Of a DNA stretch of 64,000 nucleotides, positions 26,106 to 34,205 are shown piece after piece (positions within the stretch are counted from its first letter, which is position 1; each line of letters starts with the position of its first letter). This stretch comes from an uncultured Flavobacteriales bacterium (lineage in GTDB: Bacteria; Bacteroidota; Bacteroidia; Flavobacteriales_D; Crocinitomicaceae), in NCBI GenBank assembly GCA_943789205.1, contig CALSTG010000001.1, positions 1,788,435-1,852,434 of the forward strand, read 5' to 3'. The notes beneath the pieces are model-generated. The model was not told the DNA's origin and ran no database searches. It was given only the letters and a program-made list of their open reading frames with translations. The translations under genes and the position numbers were made by a program.

Positions 26106-27995
26106 ATGGAGCAGAAGATTAAAAACTTAATACTTGAAAATAGCGTAGCCCTTTTCGGTGACAATATTTCTGAAAGTATGATTCAATTTCAACCTACGCG
26201 AAAGGATGTCGAAGGGGACTTAACCCTTGTTGTGTTTCCTTTTGTAAAGCTTTTGAGGTGTAAACCCGAAGATGCAGGGCAAAAGATAGGTGCTTTTTTA
26301 GTGGATGAAATTGATGAAATAAAGAGCTTTGAGGTGTTAAAAGGGTTTCTGAATATCGTATTATCAGATCTTTATTGGCTTAAGGAGCTTGATTTGTGCT
26401 CAAGAGAGGACTATGGTCTTCAGACACCAAATTCAAAACCTATGGTAATGGTTGAGTATGCCTCCCCAAATACCAATAAACCTCTCCATCTTGGTCATCT
26501 TAGAAATATTTTTTTAGGGGATTCAGTCTCATCAATTCTTGGGGCAAACGGTCATAAGGTGATCCGCACACAAATCATTAACGACAGAGGAATTCATATT
26601 TGTAAGAGCATGCTTGCATGGGAGAAGTTTTCTCCTTTAAATGAAAAAGGTGAAAAGGAGACCCCGGATAATACGGGTTTGAAAGGAGATAAGCTTGTTG
26701 GCAAATATTACGTTGAATTCGATAAGCGAATGAATATTGAGGCGTCAAAACTAATTGAAGAATGGAATCGTAATATTATAGAGGACTCCCTGCAGACTGA
26801 AGTTCTGAAATACCAATCTGCAAAGGAGGGTAAAACCGAAGATCAAATAAAGGCAATAAATGCAAAGCTTAAAGAACTCGCAAAAGCAAATACGCCATTA
26901 TTGAAAGCCGCAAAGGATATGCTGATCAAATGGGAAGCACGGGACCCTCAGGTATATCTACTTTGGAGCACGATGAATGGTTGGGTTTATAAAGGATTTG
27001 AAAAAACATACAATACGATGGGTGTTTCTTTTGATAGACTTTATTATGAATCGGATACCTATGCGCTCGGCAAGGATGTTGTTCAAGAGGGACTTGAAAA
27101 AAATGTTTTTTACAAGAAGGATGATGGCTCAGTATGGATTGACCTCACTGATGATGGCTTAGATGAAAAGATTGTATTGCGTTCGGATGGTACTGCTGTT
27201 TATATGACACAGGACATTGGAACTGCAATTGACAGATTTAAGGACTTCCCTGAAATTGATGGTATGGTTTACACTGTTGGTAACGAGCAAGATTATCATT
27301 TTAAAGTGCTCTTTTTAATTTTGAAAAAATTGGGTTACAAATGGGCCGATAACTGTCACCACCTTTCCTATGGGATGGTTGATTTACCTACAGGAAAAAT
27401 GAAATCACGTGAGGGAACAGTCGTAGATGCAGATGATCTAATGTCCGAGGTTATTGCAGGTGCAAGAGACATGACAAAAGAGCGTGGTCACCTAGAGGAT
27501 ATGACAGAGCTTGACAAAGAGACCCTTTACCACCAAATAGGAATGTCAGGATTGAAGTACTATTTATTGAAAGTTGACCCCAAAAAGAGAATGATGTTCA
27601 ATCCACAAGAGTCAATAGATTTAAATGGAAATACTGGTCCTTTTATACAATATACTTATGCTAGAATTAGCTCATTGCTGCAAAAGGCGGGTGAATTTGG
27701 TCCTAAAGTGGCACAAAACGTAGCGCTTATTAAAAGTGAAAAAGAGGTGATTAAGGCACTTTCGAGATTTCCAAAAGTGATTGAAGAGGCGGCGATAAGC
27801 TATGCTCCTTCTGGGTTAACAAGCTACTGCTATGACTTAGTTAAGCTTTATAATCAGTTTTATCAGAATGTTAAAATCTTACCTGAAACAGATAAAAATA
27901 TTCGTAGCAACCGTTTGATTTTAAGTAACAATCTGGCTCAAGTCATTTCAAAAAGCTTACATCTTTTGGGTATTCATGCGCCAAAAAGAATGTGA
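26106..27995 (+). CDS. argS: Arginyl-tRNA synthetase
   Basis: Charges tRNA-Arg with arginine; class Ia synthetase of 629 aa. The N-terminal additional domain (about 1-105) is followed by the catalytic HIGH-type motif in EYASPNTNKPLHLGHLRN (about residue 117-134). The family insert with LIKWEARDPQVY is present, and the class-I second motif is represented by GKMKSREGT around residue 433-441, as in other Bacteroidota ArgS. The C-terminal anticodon-binding domain ends in LGIHAPKRM. The gene is complete and follows a divergent tRNA-Ala gene at a distance of about 107 bases. Confidence 0.95.
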   Translation: MEQKIKNLILENSVALFGDNISESMIQFQPTRKDVEGDLTLVVFPFVKLLRCKPEDAGQKIGAFLVDEIDEIKSFEVLKGFLNIVLSDLYWLKELDLCSREDYGLQTPNSKPMVMVEYASPNTNKPLHLGHLRNIFLGDSVSSILGANGHKVIRTQIINDRGIHICKSMLAWEKFSPLNEKGEKETPDNTGLKGDKLVGKYYVEFDKRMNIEASKLIEEWNRNIIEDSLQTEVLKYQSAKEGKTEDQIKAINAKLKELAKANTPLLKAAKDMLIKWEARDPQVYLLWSTMNGWVYKGFEKTYNTMGVSFDRLYYESDTYALGKDVVQEGLEKNVFYKKDDGSVWIDLTDDGLDEKIVLRSDGTAVYMTQDIGTAIDRFKDFPEIDGMVYTVGNEQDYHFKVLFLILKKLGYKWADNCHHLSYGMVDLPTGKMKSREGTVVDADDLMSEVIAGARDMTKERGHLEDMTELDKETLYHQIGMSGLKYYLLKVDPKKRMMFNPQESIDLNGNTGPFIQYTYARISSLLQKAGEFGPKVAQNVALIKSEKEVIKALSRFPKVIEEAAISYAPSGLTSYCYDLVKLYNQFYQNVKILPETDKNIRSNRLILSNNLAQVISKSLHLLGIHAPKRM

Positions 27996-28026
27996 TTTCA
28001 TATATTTGAAGTGTAAAATTGTAATT

Positions 28027-28480
28027 ATGAAGTTATTCGTGTCATTAAGTATTCTTGTTTTATTTGCTTCATGTGGAAAGTATGAGAAGCCATTCATCAC
28101 CTTTAAATCACCTGAGGAAAGACTTACTGGTACAGAATGGGAATGCATTAAAGCAGTTGATGATGATGGTGTTGAATTTGAAGTTAATGACCGTGTCCTA
28201 TTCTCTATTGACGGAATCGATTCAACATTTACAAGGATTGGAAATACATCCACAGTTATAGGATACAACCCGCAGCTTAAGTTTGAATGGGGCATATAGA
28301 TCGGACACCATTGTTGGATCATGGACTTGGGCATATGCCTTAGAAGGGAATTTTAACAAACAAACAATTATACAAAATAATCCAAGTAAAAATCTTCGGG
28401 TCATTTCACTGAGTAAAAAGGTTTTAGTTTTGCAAGATAAGTCTGTCGACAATACCACTTATCACTACGTCCCACTTTAA
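28027..28480 (+). CDS. Small lipoprotein, lipocalin-like (one-base frameshift)
   Basis: About 150 aa after repair. The ATG at 28027 starts MKLFVSLSILVLFASCGKY, with a lipobox (LFAS-Cys) for anchoring to a membrane. The frame ends early at 28299; deleting one G of the GGGG run at 28289-28292 turns the join into KFEWAYRSDTIVGSWTWAY and continues to VDNTTYHYVPL at 28480. The second half has the alternating strand pattern of lipocalin-like Bacteroidota lipoproteins (GTEWECI early, VGSWTWAYALEG, then LSKKVLVLQDKS), but no named family is certain. It follows argS by 31 bases and may share its transcript. Its last bases overlap the convergent topB end by four. Confidence 0.68.
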
Positions 28481-30258
28481 CCAAATACCACCTCGTCAGT
28501 TAATTTCCTTATCATTTGGAATAGCTCTTCTCTAAACTCTTGGGGACTATAGTTTCCTTTTTCTATTTGGCGTAATTTATTTTCCCACTGCCCAGTAAGT
28601 TCAGGGCTTTTGAGTAAGTCATTTTTAATCGTACCAATGAGCTGCATTCCTAAATCTGTTGCGTGAATATTTTTCTTTTTTCGTTCGATATAATTTCTTC
28701 TGAAAAGGGTTTCAATTATATTGGCCCGAGTTGAAGGTCTTCCAATACCATTTTCTTTCATGAGGTCGCGCATCTCGTCATTATCAACAAGCTTTCCCGC
28801 TGTTTCCATACTTCTGAGCAAAGAGGCTTCCGTATAATATTTTGGTGGGCTTGTTTTTCCCTCATGAATCAATGGCGTATGAGGTCCTTTTTCTCCTTTT
28901 TCAAAGTTGGGTAATACAGCTTCCTTTATGTCTTTTTTCTGAATTGAATCGTCTTTTTTTTCTGTCCCCGACTCTTCATTATAAACGATTCTCCAACCAG
29001 GTGAAATGATTTGTTTACCAGAAGTTTTGAATTCGAGTTTTTCTACTTTACCTAGCACTGTTGTATTTGAGACGATACAAGGTGGATAGAAAACCGCGAT
29101 AAATCTTCTTGAAATGAGATCATATATTTTCTCCTCAAATCCAGCGAGACCTTGAGCATTAACTCCTGTAGGAATGATGGCATGATGGTCTGTTATTTTC
29201 TTATTATTGAAAATCGTTTTACTTTTTGGTATAGGTTTTTTCAAAATCGGAGCAATCAATGACTCGTATTGTTTTAAGTTTTGAAGGATTTTAGGAACTT
29301 TTGGATGTAAATCCTCTGATAAATACGTTGTATCGACTCGGGGATAAGTGACTAATTTTTTTTCATAAAGGCTTTGAACGGTCTTTAATGTTTCGTCTGC
29401 GGTATATCCAAATTTCTTGTTGGCATCAACTTGAATTGAAGTAAGGTCATACAATCTTGGATTGTTTTCTTTTCCTTCTTTTTGTTCATAGGATACAATT
29501 TCAAATTCTTTTCCTGTCAAATAAGTAATTCCCTCCTCAGCGCGAGATTTCGTATTTAATCGAATGATTTGACAAGAGAACTCAGTGTTACGATATATCG
29601 TTTTTAACTCCCAAAAGTGTTGTACTTTGAAATTATTTATTTCGTGTTGGCGCTTAACAATCATTGCTAGCGTCGGAGTTTGAACACGTCCAACGGATAA
29701 CGTTGTTTTATTCTTGCCAAATTTCTTAGTGTATAAACGCGTGCCATTGATTCCAAGTATCCAGTCTCCGATCGCTCGTGAGTTACCTGCAGCGAATAGA
29801 TTGTCATATTTTGACGCGTCCTTAAGCTTTTTGAAACCTTCTTTAATCGCTTCCTCTGTCAGTGAAGAAATCCAAAGCCGTTTGACAGGCACTTGACAAT
29901 TTGCTTTAATTAGCACCCATCTTTGTATAAGCTCTCCTTCTTGTCCAGCATCCCCACAATTGATTACTTCTGTGGCTTTTGCGACAAGTTTTGTAATGAG
30001 CTCAAATTGTTTTTGTATGCCTTGATTGTTTTTGATTTTAATACCAAATCGATCGGGAAAAATCGGGAGGTCTTCGATTTTCCAGTATTTCCAATGGTCC
30101 TTATAATCTTGAGGTTCTTTAAGTGTACATAAATGTCCGAAAGTCCATGAAACCATATAGCCATTACCTTCATAATAGCCATCATGGCGGGTTGTTGCTC
30201 CTAAAATATTAGCTAAATCTTTTGCGACACTGGGTTTTTCTGCAATACAAAGCTTCAT
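28477..30258 (-). CDS. topB: DNA topoisomerase III (type IA), short form
   Basis: A 593-aa type IA topoisomerase that relaxes or decatenates DNA through a transient tyrosine-DNA bond. The Toprim domain opens with LCIAEKPSVAKDLANILG and carries NCGDAGQEGELIQRW. The active-site tyrosine is in KLVTYPRVDTTYLSED (about residue 296), and the C-terminal catalytic core includes MKENGIGRPSTRANIIETLF. The protein stops right after the core (LTDEVVFG) with no zinc-ribbon tail, which many TopB proteins have; the stop is not near a homopolymer and abuts the neighbouring gene, so it appears natural. It is last in the tsaD-to-topB minus-strand run, 15 bases after dsbD. Confidence 0.93.
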   Translation of the reverse strand: MKLCIAEKPSVAKDLANILGATTRHDGYYEGNGYMVSWTFGHLCTLKEPQDYKDHWKYWKIEDLPIFPDRFGIKIKNNQGIQKQFELITKLVAKATEVINCGDAGQEGELIQRWVLIKANCQVPVKRLWISSLTEEAIKEGFKKLKDASKYDNLFAAGNSRAIGDWILGINGTRLYTKKFGKNKTTLSVGRVQTPTLAMIVKRQHEINNFKVQHFWELKTIYRNTEFSCQIIRLNTKSRAEEGITYLTGKEFEIVSYEQKEGKENNPRLYDLTSIQVDANKKFGYTADETLKTVQSLYEKKLVTYPRVDTTYLSEDLHPKVPKILQNLKQYESLIAPILKKPIPKSKTIFNNKKITDHHAIIPTGVNAQGLAGFEEKIYDLISRRFIAVFYPPCIVSNTTVLGKVEKLEFKTSGKQIISPGWRIVYNEESGTEKKDDSIQKKDIKEAVLPNFEKGEKGPHTPLIHEGKTSPPKYYTEASLLRSMETAGKLVDNDEMRDLMKENGIGRPSTRANIIETLFRRNYIERKKKNIHATDLGMQLIGTIKNDLLKSPELTGQWENKLRQIEKGNYSPQEFREELFQMIRKLTDEVVFG

Positions 30259-30273
30259 TTATAGGTCTAAAGG

Positions 30274-32376
30274 TTATTTGGATGATGCTTTTTTATACGC
30301 GACCATTCCTTTATCTAGCCAGTTTTTAAAAAGCGCAGTAGAACCATGATGCTCATAATCGGCCCCGCCATTACTAAGGTCTTCACCGTCAGGTCCAATC
30401 ATTATATAATATGGCTGTGTGTTCTTTTTATATTTACTCGCCTGGAAATAAGACCATTTTTCTCCTACCTCTGTGATATTCTTAAATTTACCTGGAGCAT
30501 ATTCTACTCTTTTATGTTCGGCTTTCGGGAGCTCAGTTTTGTCGTCAACATATAAAGAAACAATCACTACTTTGTCTCTAAGAATTTCAATAACGCCTGG
30601 TTTACCCCAGACGTTTCCTTCCATTTTACGACAATTCACACAAGCTTTTCCTGTAAAGTCAATAAATAGCGGTTTGTTAACTTTTTTGGCATAGGCCAAG
30701 GCTTTATCATAATCATGGAATAAGGGCAAGTTGTGGGGCCCAGGGTGCGTTTCTTCACCTTCAATATGTGCTGGAGCACCCATGCCTCCGCCGCCAACAC
30801 CCTGAGGGGACTCACTGTATGTTGTGGGAGGAGGGAAGCCACTTATTAGATTAAGAGGTGCGCCCCACATACCAGGAAGCAGATATATTACAAATATTAA
30901 CGAGGAAAGACCAAGCATGGTTCGCCCAACCGATAAGTATTCAACAGGACTATCATGTGGCATTCGAATGAAACCAAAAAGGTAGAGTGACAATGTAAGG
31001 AACACACCAATCCAAATTGCGATGAATAATTCTCTTTCCAAAAGATGTGCATCTACAACAAGATCCGCATTAGATAGGAATTTAAAAGCAAAGGCAAATT
31101 CTAAAAACCCAAGCACTACCTTTACGGTGTTTAACCAACCACCTGATTTAGGTAAGGAGTTCATCCAACCAGGGAAAGCTGCGAATAGGCCAAATGGCAG
31201 CGCTAATGCTAATGAAAAGCCAAACATTCCAACAAATGGTGCCATTCCTCCAATCGTCGCCGACTCCACAAGTAAAGTACCTACGATTGGACCTGTACAA
31301 GAAAAGGAGACCAGCGCCAATGCAAGTGCCATAAAAAAGATTCCAATAATTCCGCCTTTATCAGAGGCTTGATCCGCCTTATTTAACCAGGAGCTTGGAA
31401 GCCTTATCTCAAAGGCACCCATAAAGGAGAACGCAAAAACAATTAAAAGAAGGAAAAAGATCAGATTGAAGGTCACGTTTGTTGACAAGGCATTCAGTGC
31501 GTCATAACCAAAAATACTTGTTACGAGTGTTCCAAGTAGTACGTATATAAGGATTATTGATAAACCGTAAATAATGGCATTTCTAATCCCTTGAGCTTTT
31601 GACTTACTTTGCTTTGTAAAAAAGCTGACGGTCATTGGAATCATCGGGAATACACAAGGTGTCAATAATGCTGCAAAACCACTTAAAAAGGATATTATAA
31701 ATATAACCCAAAAGGATTTTGGTTCTTCCTTATCGTTCGATGCGACATTACTTTTCTCGGATGTTTTATCTTTTTCTTTCGTATTTCCCGTGGTGCTATT
31801 TGTAAGCTCTTGCGTTGTGTCTTCAATTGAATTTAGAGCGGATTCATCAAGCGTATCTGGAGCTTTATTTGGTTTTACATCATCTCTTAGCTCTAATTCC
31901 GGCCCACATCCTTTTACTTTTAGCTCGAAAGGCTGTTCGTATTCGGGCAAGCATTTTACCTCATTGCAAGTTTGAAAAGAAAAGACACCTTTGAGTACAT
32001 AATCTTTTCTTGCTTTTGAGGTAATTTTCTTTTTTAAGGTGAATTTGTGATGATGATAGCTCATCATTTCATCCGCCATTTCATCAAATTCTAGAATTGG
32101 TTCGGGTTCAATAATCCCACCTCTAAAATTATAGTTACTGCTTTTTTCAATTGTTATATTAGTTGGGATTGAAAACGAGCCTTCAGGCAGTACATGAGAA
32201 TTTATATGCCAGCCTTCAACAATATCTACATCTACAACAACCTCCAGATTACAATCATTTTGAATCAATCGAATTGCTGATTTCACCTTGTCTTCTGGAA
32301 GTTCGATTTGAGATAATAAACTCCCGCTAGTAATTGAAAATATAGCGAGTAGTGCTAATTGAAATATCTTATTCAT
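30274..32376 (-). CDS. dsbD: Thiol:disulfide interchange protein DsbD
   Basis: A 700-aa inner-membrane electron conduit from cytoplasmic thioredoxin to periplasmic reductases. Three redox modules are visible: the periplasmic nDsbD domain after a signal peptide, with the pair in CNEVKCLPEY; the eight-helix membrane domain (about residues 225-510), with LLTPCVFPMIPMTVSF and SFSCTGPIVG supplying the membrane cysteines; and the C-terminal thioredoxin-like domain with FTGKACVNCRKMEG. All three cysteine pairs are intact. Its start overlaps the end of a separate nDsbD-type gene by 8 bases, so the two are translationally coupled. It lies in the tsaD-to-topB run. Confidence 0.95.
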   Translation of the reverse strand: MNKIFQLALLAIFSITSGSLLSQIELPEDKVKSAIRLIQNDCNLEVVVDVDIVEGWHINSHVLPEGSFSIPTNITIEKSSNYNFRGGIIEPEPILEFDEMADEMMSYHHHKFTLKKKITSKARKDYVLKGVFSFQTCNEVKCLPEYEQPFELKVKGCGPELELRDDVKPNKAPDTLDESALNSIEDTTQELTNSTTGNTKEKDKTSEKSNVASNDKEEPKSFWVIFIISFLSGFAALLTPCVFPMIPMTVSFFTKQSKSKAQGIRNAIIYGLSIILIYVLLGTLVTSIFGYDALNALSTNVTFNLIFFLLLIVFAFSFMGAFEIRLPSSWLNKADQASDKGGIIGIFFMALALALVSFSCTGPIVGTLLVESATIGGMAPFVGMFGFSLALALPFGLFAAFPGWMNSLPKSGGWLNTVKVVLGFLEFAFAFKFLSNADLVVDAHLLERELFIAIWIGVFLTLSLYLFGFIRMPHDSPVEYLSVGRTMLGLSSLIFVIYLLPGMWGAPLNLISGFPPPTTYSESPQGVGGGGMGAPAHIEGEETHPGPHNLPLFHDYDKALAYAKKVNKPLFIDFTGKACVNCRKMEGNVWGKPGVIEILRDKVVIVSLYVDDKTELPKAEHKRVEYAPGKFKNITEVGEKWSYFQASKYKKNTQPYYIMIGPDGEDLSNGGADYEHHGSTALFKNWLDKGMVAYKKASSK

Positions 32377-32818
32377 TCATATTTAATTTTATGTGAAGCG
32401 TTTCATCAATTGGAGGTAGACACATGATTTCGTTGCAAACCATATATGTTACTGTTACTGAAATTGTTGTATCTTTTTTCACTTTGACGTCTAGCTCCCC
32501 ACGGAATTCGTCTTCAAATATAAAAACATCGGAGTCAAAATTGGCATCAAATTTTTGAATAGCTTGACTTTTTTCAACAAAAGCACTTTTTAATTTGACA
32601 AATTTGCCTTTATCTAAATCCACTGATATTGGAATTGGACCCGCACTTTTTGGGGTGTTTGCAGAATAGAGGTGCCACCCTTCTTTTATAGATGCGATGA
32701 CTTCAATTTTTTGATGATCGTTCTCAATATTATTGGCAGCAAGGCTCCAGGAAACCTCATTTTGGCTAAAAGCATAATTCCCTAGAATTATTACGACAAA
32801 TAATACGATTGATTTCAT
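32369..32818 (-). CDS. Stand-alone nDsbD-like periplasmic domain protein
   Basis: A 149-aa exported single-domain protein. The ATG at 32816-32818 gives a clean signal peptide (MKSIVLFVVIILGNYAFSQ); an upstream in-frame ATG would read into the preceding gene. The body matches the N-terminal domain of DsbD: EGWHLYSANTPKSAGPIPI followed by the redox pair in YMVCNEIMCLPP, the same C-x4-C arrangement as in the full DsbD encoded next. It overlaps dsbD by 8 bases and is separated by one base from the hypothetical gene upstream. It is probably a second electron acceptor/donor module for the adjacent DsbD, delivering reducing power to a different periplasmic target. Confidence 0.85.
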   Translation of the reverse strand: MKSIVLFVVIILGNYAFSQNEVSWSLAANNIENDHQKIEVIASIKEGWHLYSANTPKSAGPIPISVDLDKGKFVKLKSAFVEKSQAIQKFDANFDSDVFIFEDEFRGELDVKVKKDTTISVTVTYMVCNEIMCLPPIDETLHIKLNMNE

Positions 32819-32819
32819 A

Positions 32820-33092
32820 CTAAAATTCAATTTCAATAAGTCTAGATTTAGGTATCCAAACACCTCCTTTAAAACAAACATATTTCGTGCCATAAGCCCA
32901 AATTGTAGTATTCATTGTTATAACGCCTTCATCATCTTGAAAGATGATATTAACTTTTCTTTTATCCGTATTTCCAAGCTTTAAAGCTTTGTTCAATTGA
33001 TTGTTAATGTCCGGATGCTGATGAACTTTTATTGATGCTTTAAATTCAAGTGTATGAATACACTCTTTTGTTATTTTTCTTTTTTGTGTCAT
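32820..33092 (-). CDS. Conserved small protein of unknown function
   Basis: A 90-aa cytosolic protein with ATG at 33090-33092. It ends IWAYGTKYVCFKGGVWIPKSRLIEIEF, a strand-rich tail that I recognise as typical of small uncharacterised Bacteroidota proteins encoded near tsaD or dsbD. Central part: DKRKVNIIFQDDEGVITMNT. No catalytic residues, signal peptide or membrane segment are visible. The tight spacing (one base to the nDsbD gene) argues that it is a real gene rather than a chance frame. Confidence 0.65.
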   Translation of the reverse strand: MTQKRKITKECIHTLEFKASIKVHQHPDINNQLNKALKLGNTDKRKVNIIFQDDEGVITMNTTIWAYGTKYVCFKGGVWIPKSRLIEIEF

Positions 33093-33156
33093 AAGGGAGA
33101 AATTGAGAGATTCAAATTACAATTATTATTTCAATGCGCAATTCAATCTCTGCTTC

Positions 33157-34176
33157 TTACCACTTTAGTCGAGGGTTCGCAGCTATTTTTTGAGAAGCAA
33201 ATTGACCTTTGTCAAAATAAAATTTACCTGCCATAGCAACCATTGCTGCATTATCTGTACAATATTCAAACTTTGGTATATGTACTTTATACCCTTCAAG
33301 TTCCAGCGCCTGAAGCCTTCGTCTCAATTCCTTGTTCGCAGATACTCCGCCAGCTATAGCAATACGTTTTATATTTTTTTCTAATGAGGCTTTAATGATT
33401 TTTGCCATCAAAATATCTACAATGCTCTTCCTTATGGATGCGCAAAGGTCTACTTTATTCAACTGTATAAATTCTGGATTACCTTTAGACAGGTCACGAA
33501 TTTTGTAAAGAATAGAAGTTTTTAAACCACTGAAGCTGAAATCGAGGTTCTTAATATTTGGTTTGGCGAAAGTAAACTTATCTGGATTACCTCCTTCTGC
33601 AAGTTTATCAAGTTCTGGTCCTCCAGGATAATCTATGCCAATCATTTTAGCTGCTTTGTCAAAGGCCTCACCTGCGGCATCATCAATGGTAGAGCCTATA
33701 ACTTCCATCTTGTCTGCAGCTTTAACCTCAACAATCTGGGTATGCCCACCAGACACTGTAAGGCATAAAAATGGAAAGCTTGGCGTTTCGTTGGTTTCGT
33801 CTTCAATAAAATGAGCCAATACATGAGCTTTCATGTGATGTACATCTATAAGTGGTTTTTTTATAGCAAGCGATAAAGCTTTTGCAAATGATAATCCAAC
33901 AACAAGACTACCCATCAATCCTGGACCTCTGGTACATGCGATGGCATCGATATCATGAACATCAATTCCTGCTTCTTCAAGTGCCTCCGAAAGAACAGGG
34001 ATAATACTTTCTTGATGTGCCCGGCTCGCAAGCTCAGGAACAACGCCTCCATATTTTTGGTGTATTTTTTGTGTTGCTACACAATTAGAGACAATTTTAG
34101 AACCGCAAAGAACGGCTACAGAAGTATCGTCACATGAGGACTCAATACCCAGAATAGTTGTGTGCTTTCCACTCAA
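33157..34176 (-). CDS. tsaD: tRNA N6-adenosine threonylcarbamoyltransferase, TsaD
   Basis: Transfers the threonylcarbamoyl group to A37 of ANN-decoding tRNAs, working with TsaB and TsaE. The 339-aa length is normal. N-terminal ILGIESSCDDTSVAV is the ASKHA-fold phosphate loop, the metal-binding HxxxH is in LIDVHHMKAHVLAH (about residue 110-120), and VSGGHTQIVEV plus IAGGVSANKELRRRL follow. All expected residues are present. It heads the minus-strand run (hypothetical, nDsbD, dsbD, topB) and is divergent from tamB, an arrangement widely seen in Bacteroidota. Confidence 0.97.
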   Translation of the reverse strand: MSGKHTTILGIESSCDDTSVAVLCGSKIVSNCVATQKIHQKYGGVVPELASRAHQESIIPVLSEALEEAGIDVHDIDAIACTRGPGLMGSLVVGLSFAKALSLAIKKPLIDVHHMKAHVLAHFIEDETNETPSFPFLCLTVSGGHTQIVEVKAADKMEVIGSTIDDAAGEAFDKAAKMIGIDYPGGPELDKLAEGGNPDKFTFAKPNIKNLDFSFSGLKTSILYKIRDLSKGNPEFIQLNKVDLCASIRKSIVDILMAKIIKASLEKNIKRIAIAGGVSANKELRRRLQALELEGYKVHIPKFEYCTDNAAMVAMAGKFYFDKGQFASQKIAANPRLKW

Positions 34177-34184
34177 AAGATTGT

Positions 34185-34192
34185 TATTTTTG
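34185..34192 (+). promoter_or_regulatory. Probable -7 element for tamB
   Basis: TATTTTTG in the 29-base gap between the tsaD and tamB starts matches TAnnTTTG and ends 13 bases before the tamB ATG. A TTT at 34166-34168 lies 16 bases before it, at an acceptable distance for a weak -33 element, within the start of tsaD. Confidence 0.45.
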
Positions 34193-34205
34193 TATTACAC
34201 TTAGG

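Noticed and set aside
33093..33156. Interrupted inverted repeat (AGAGATT ... AATCTCT) downstream of tsaD
   Set aside because: Arms are separated by about 30 bases and there is no T-run; also the genes on both sides appear to form one transcription unit.
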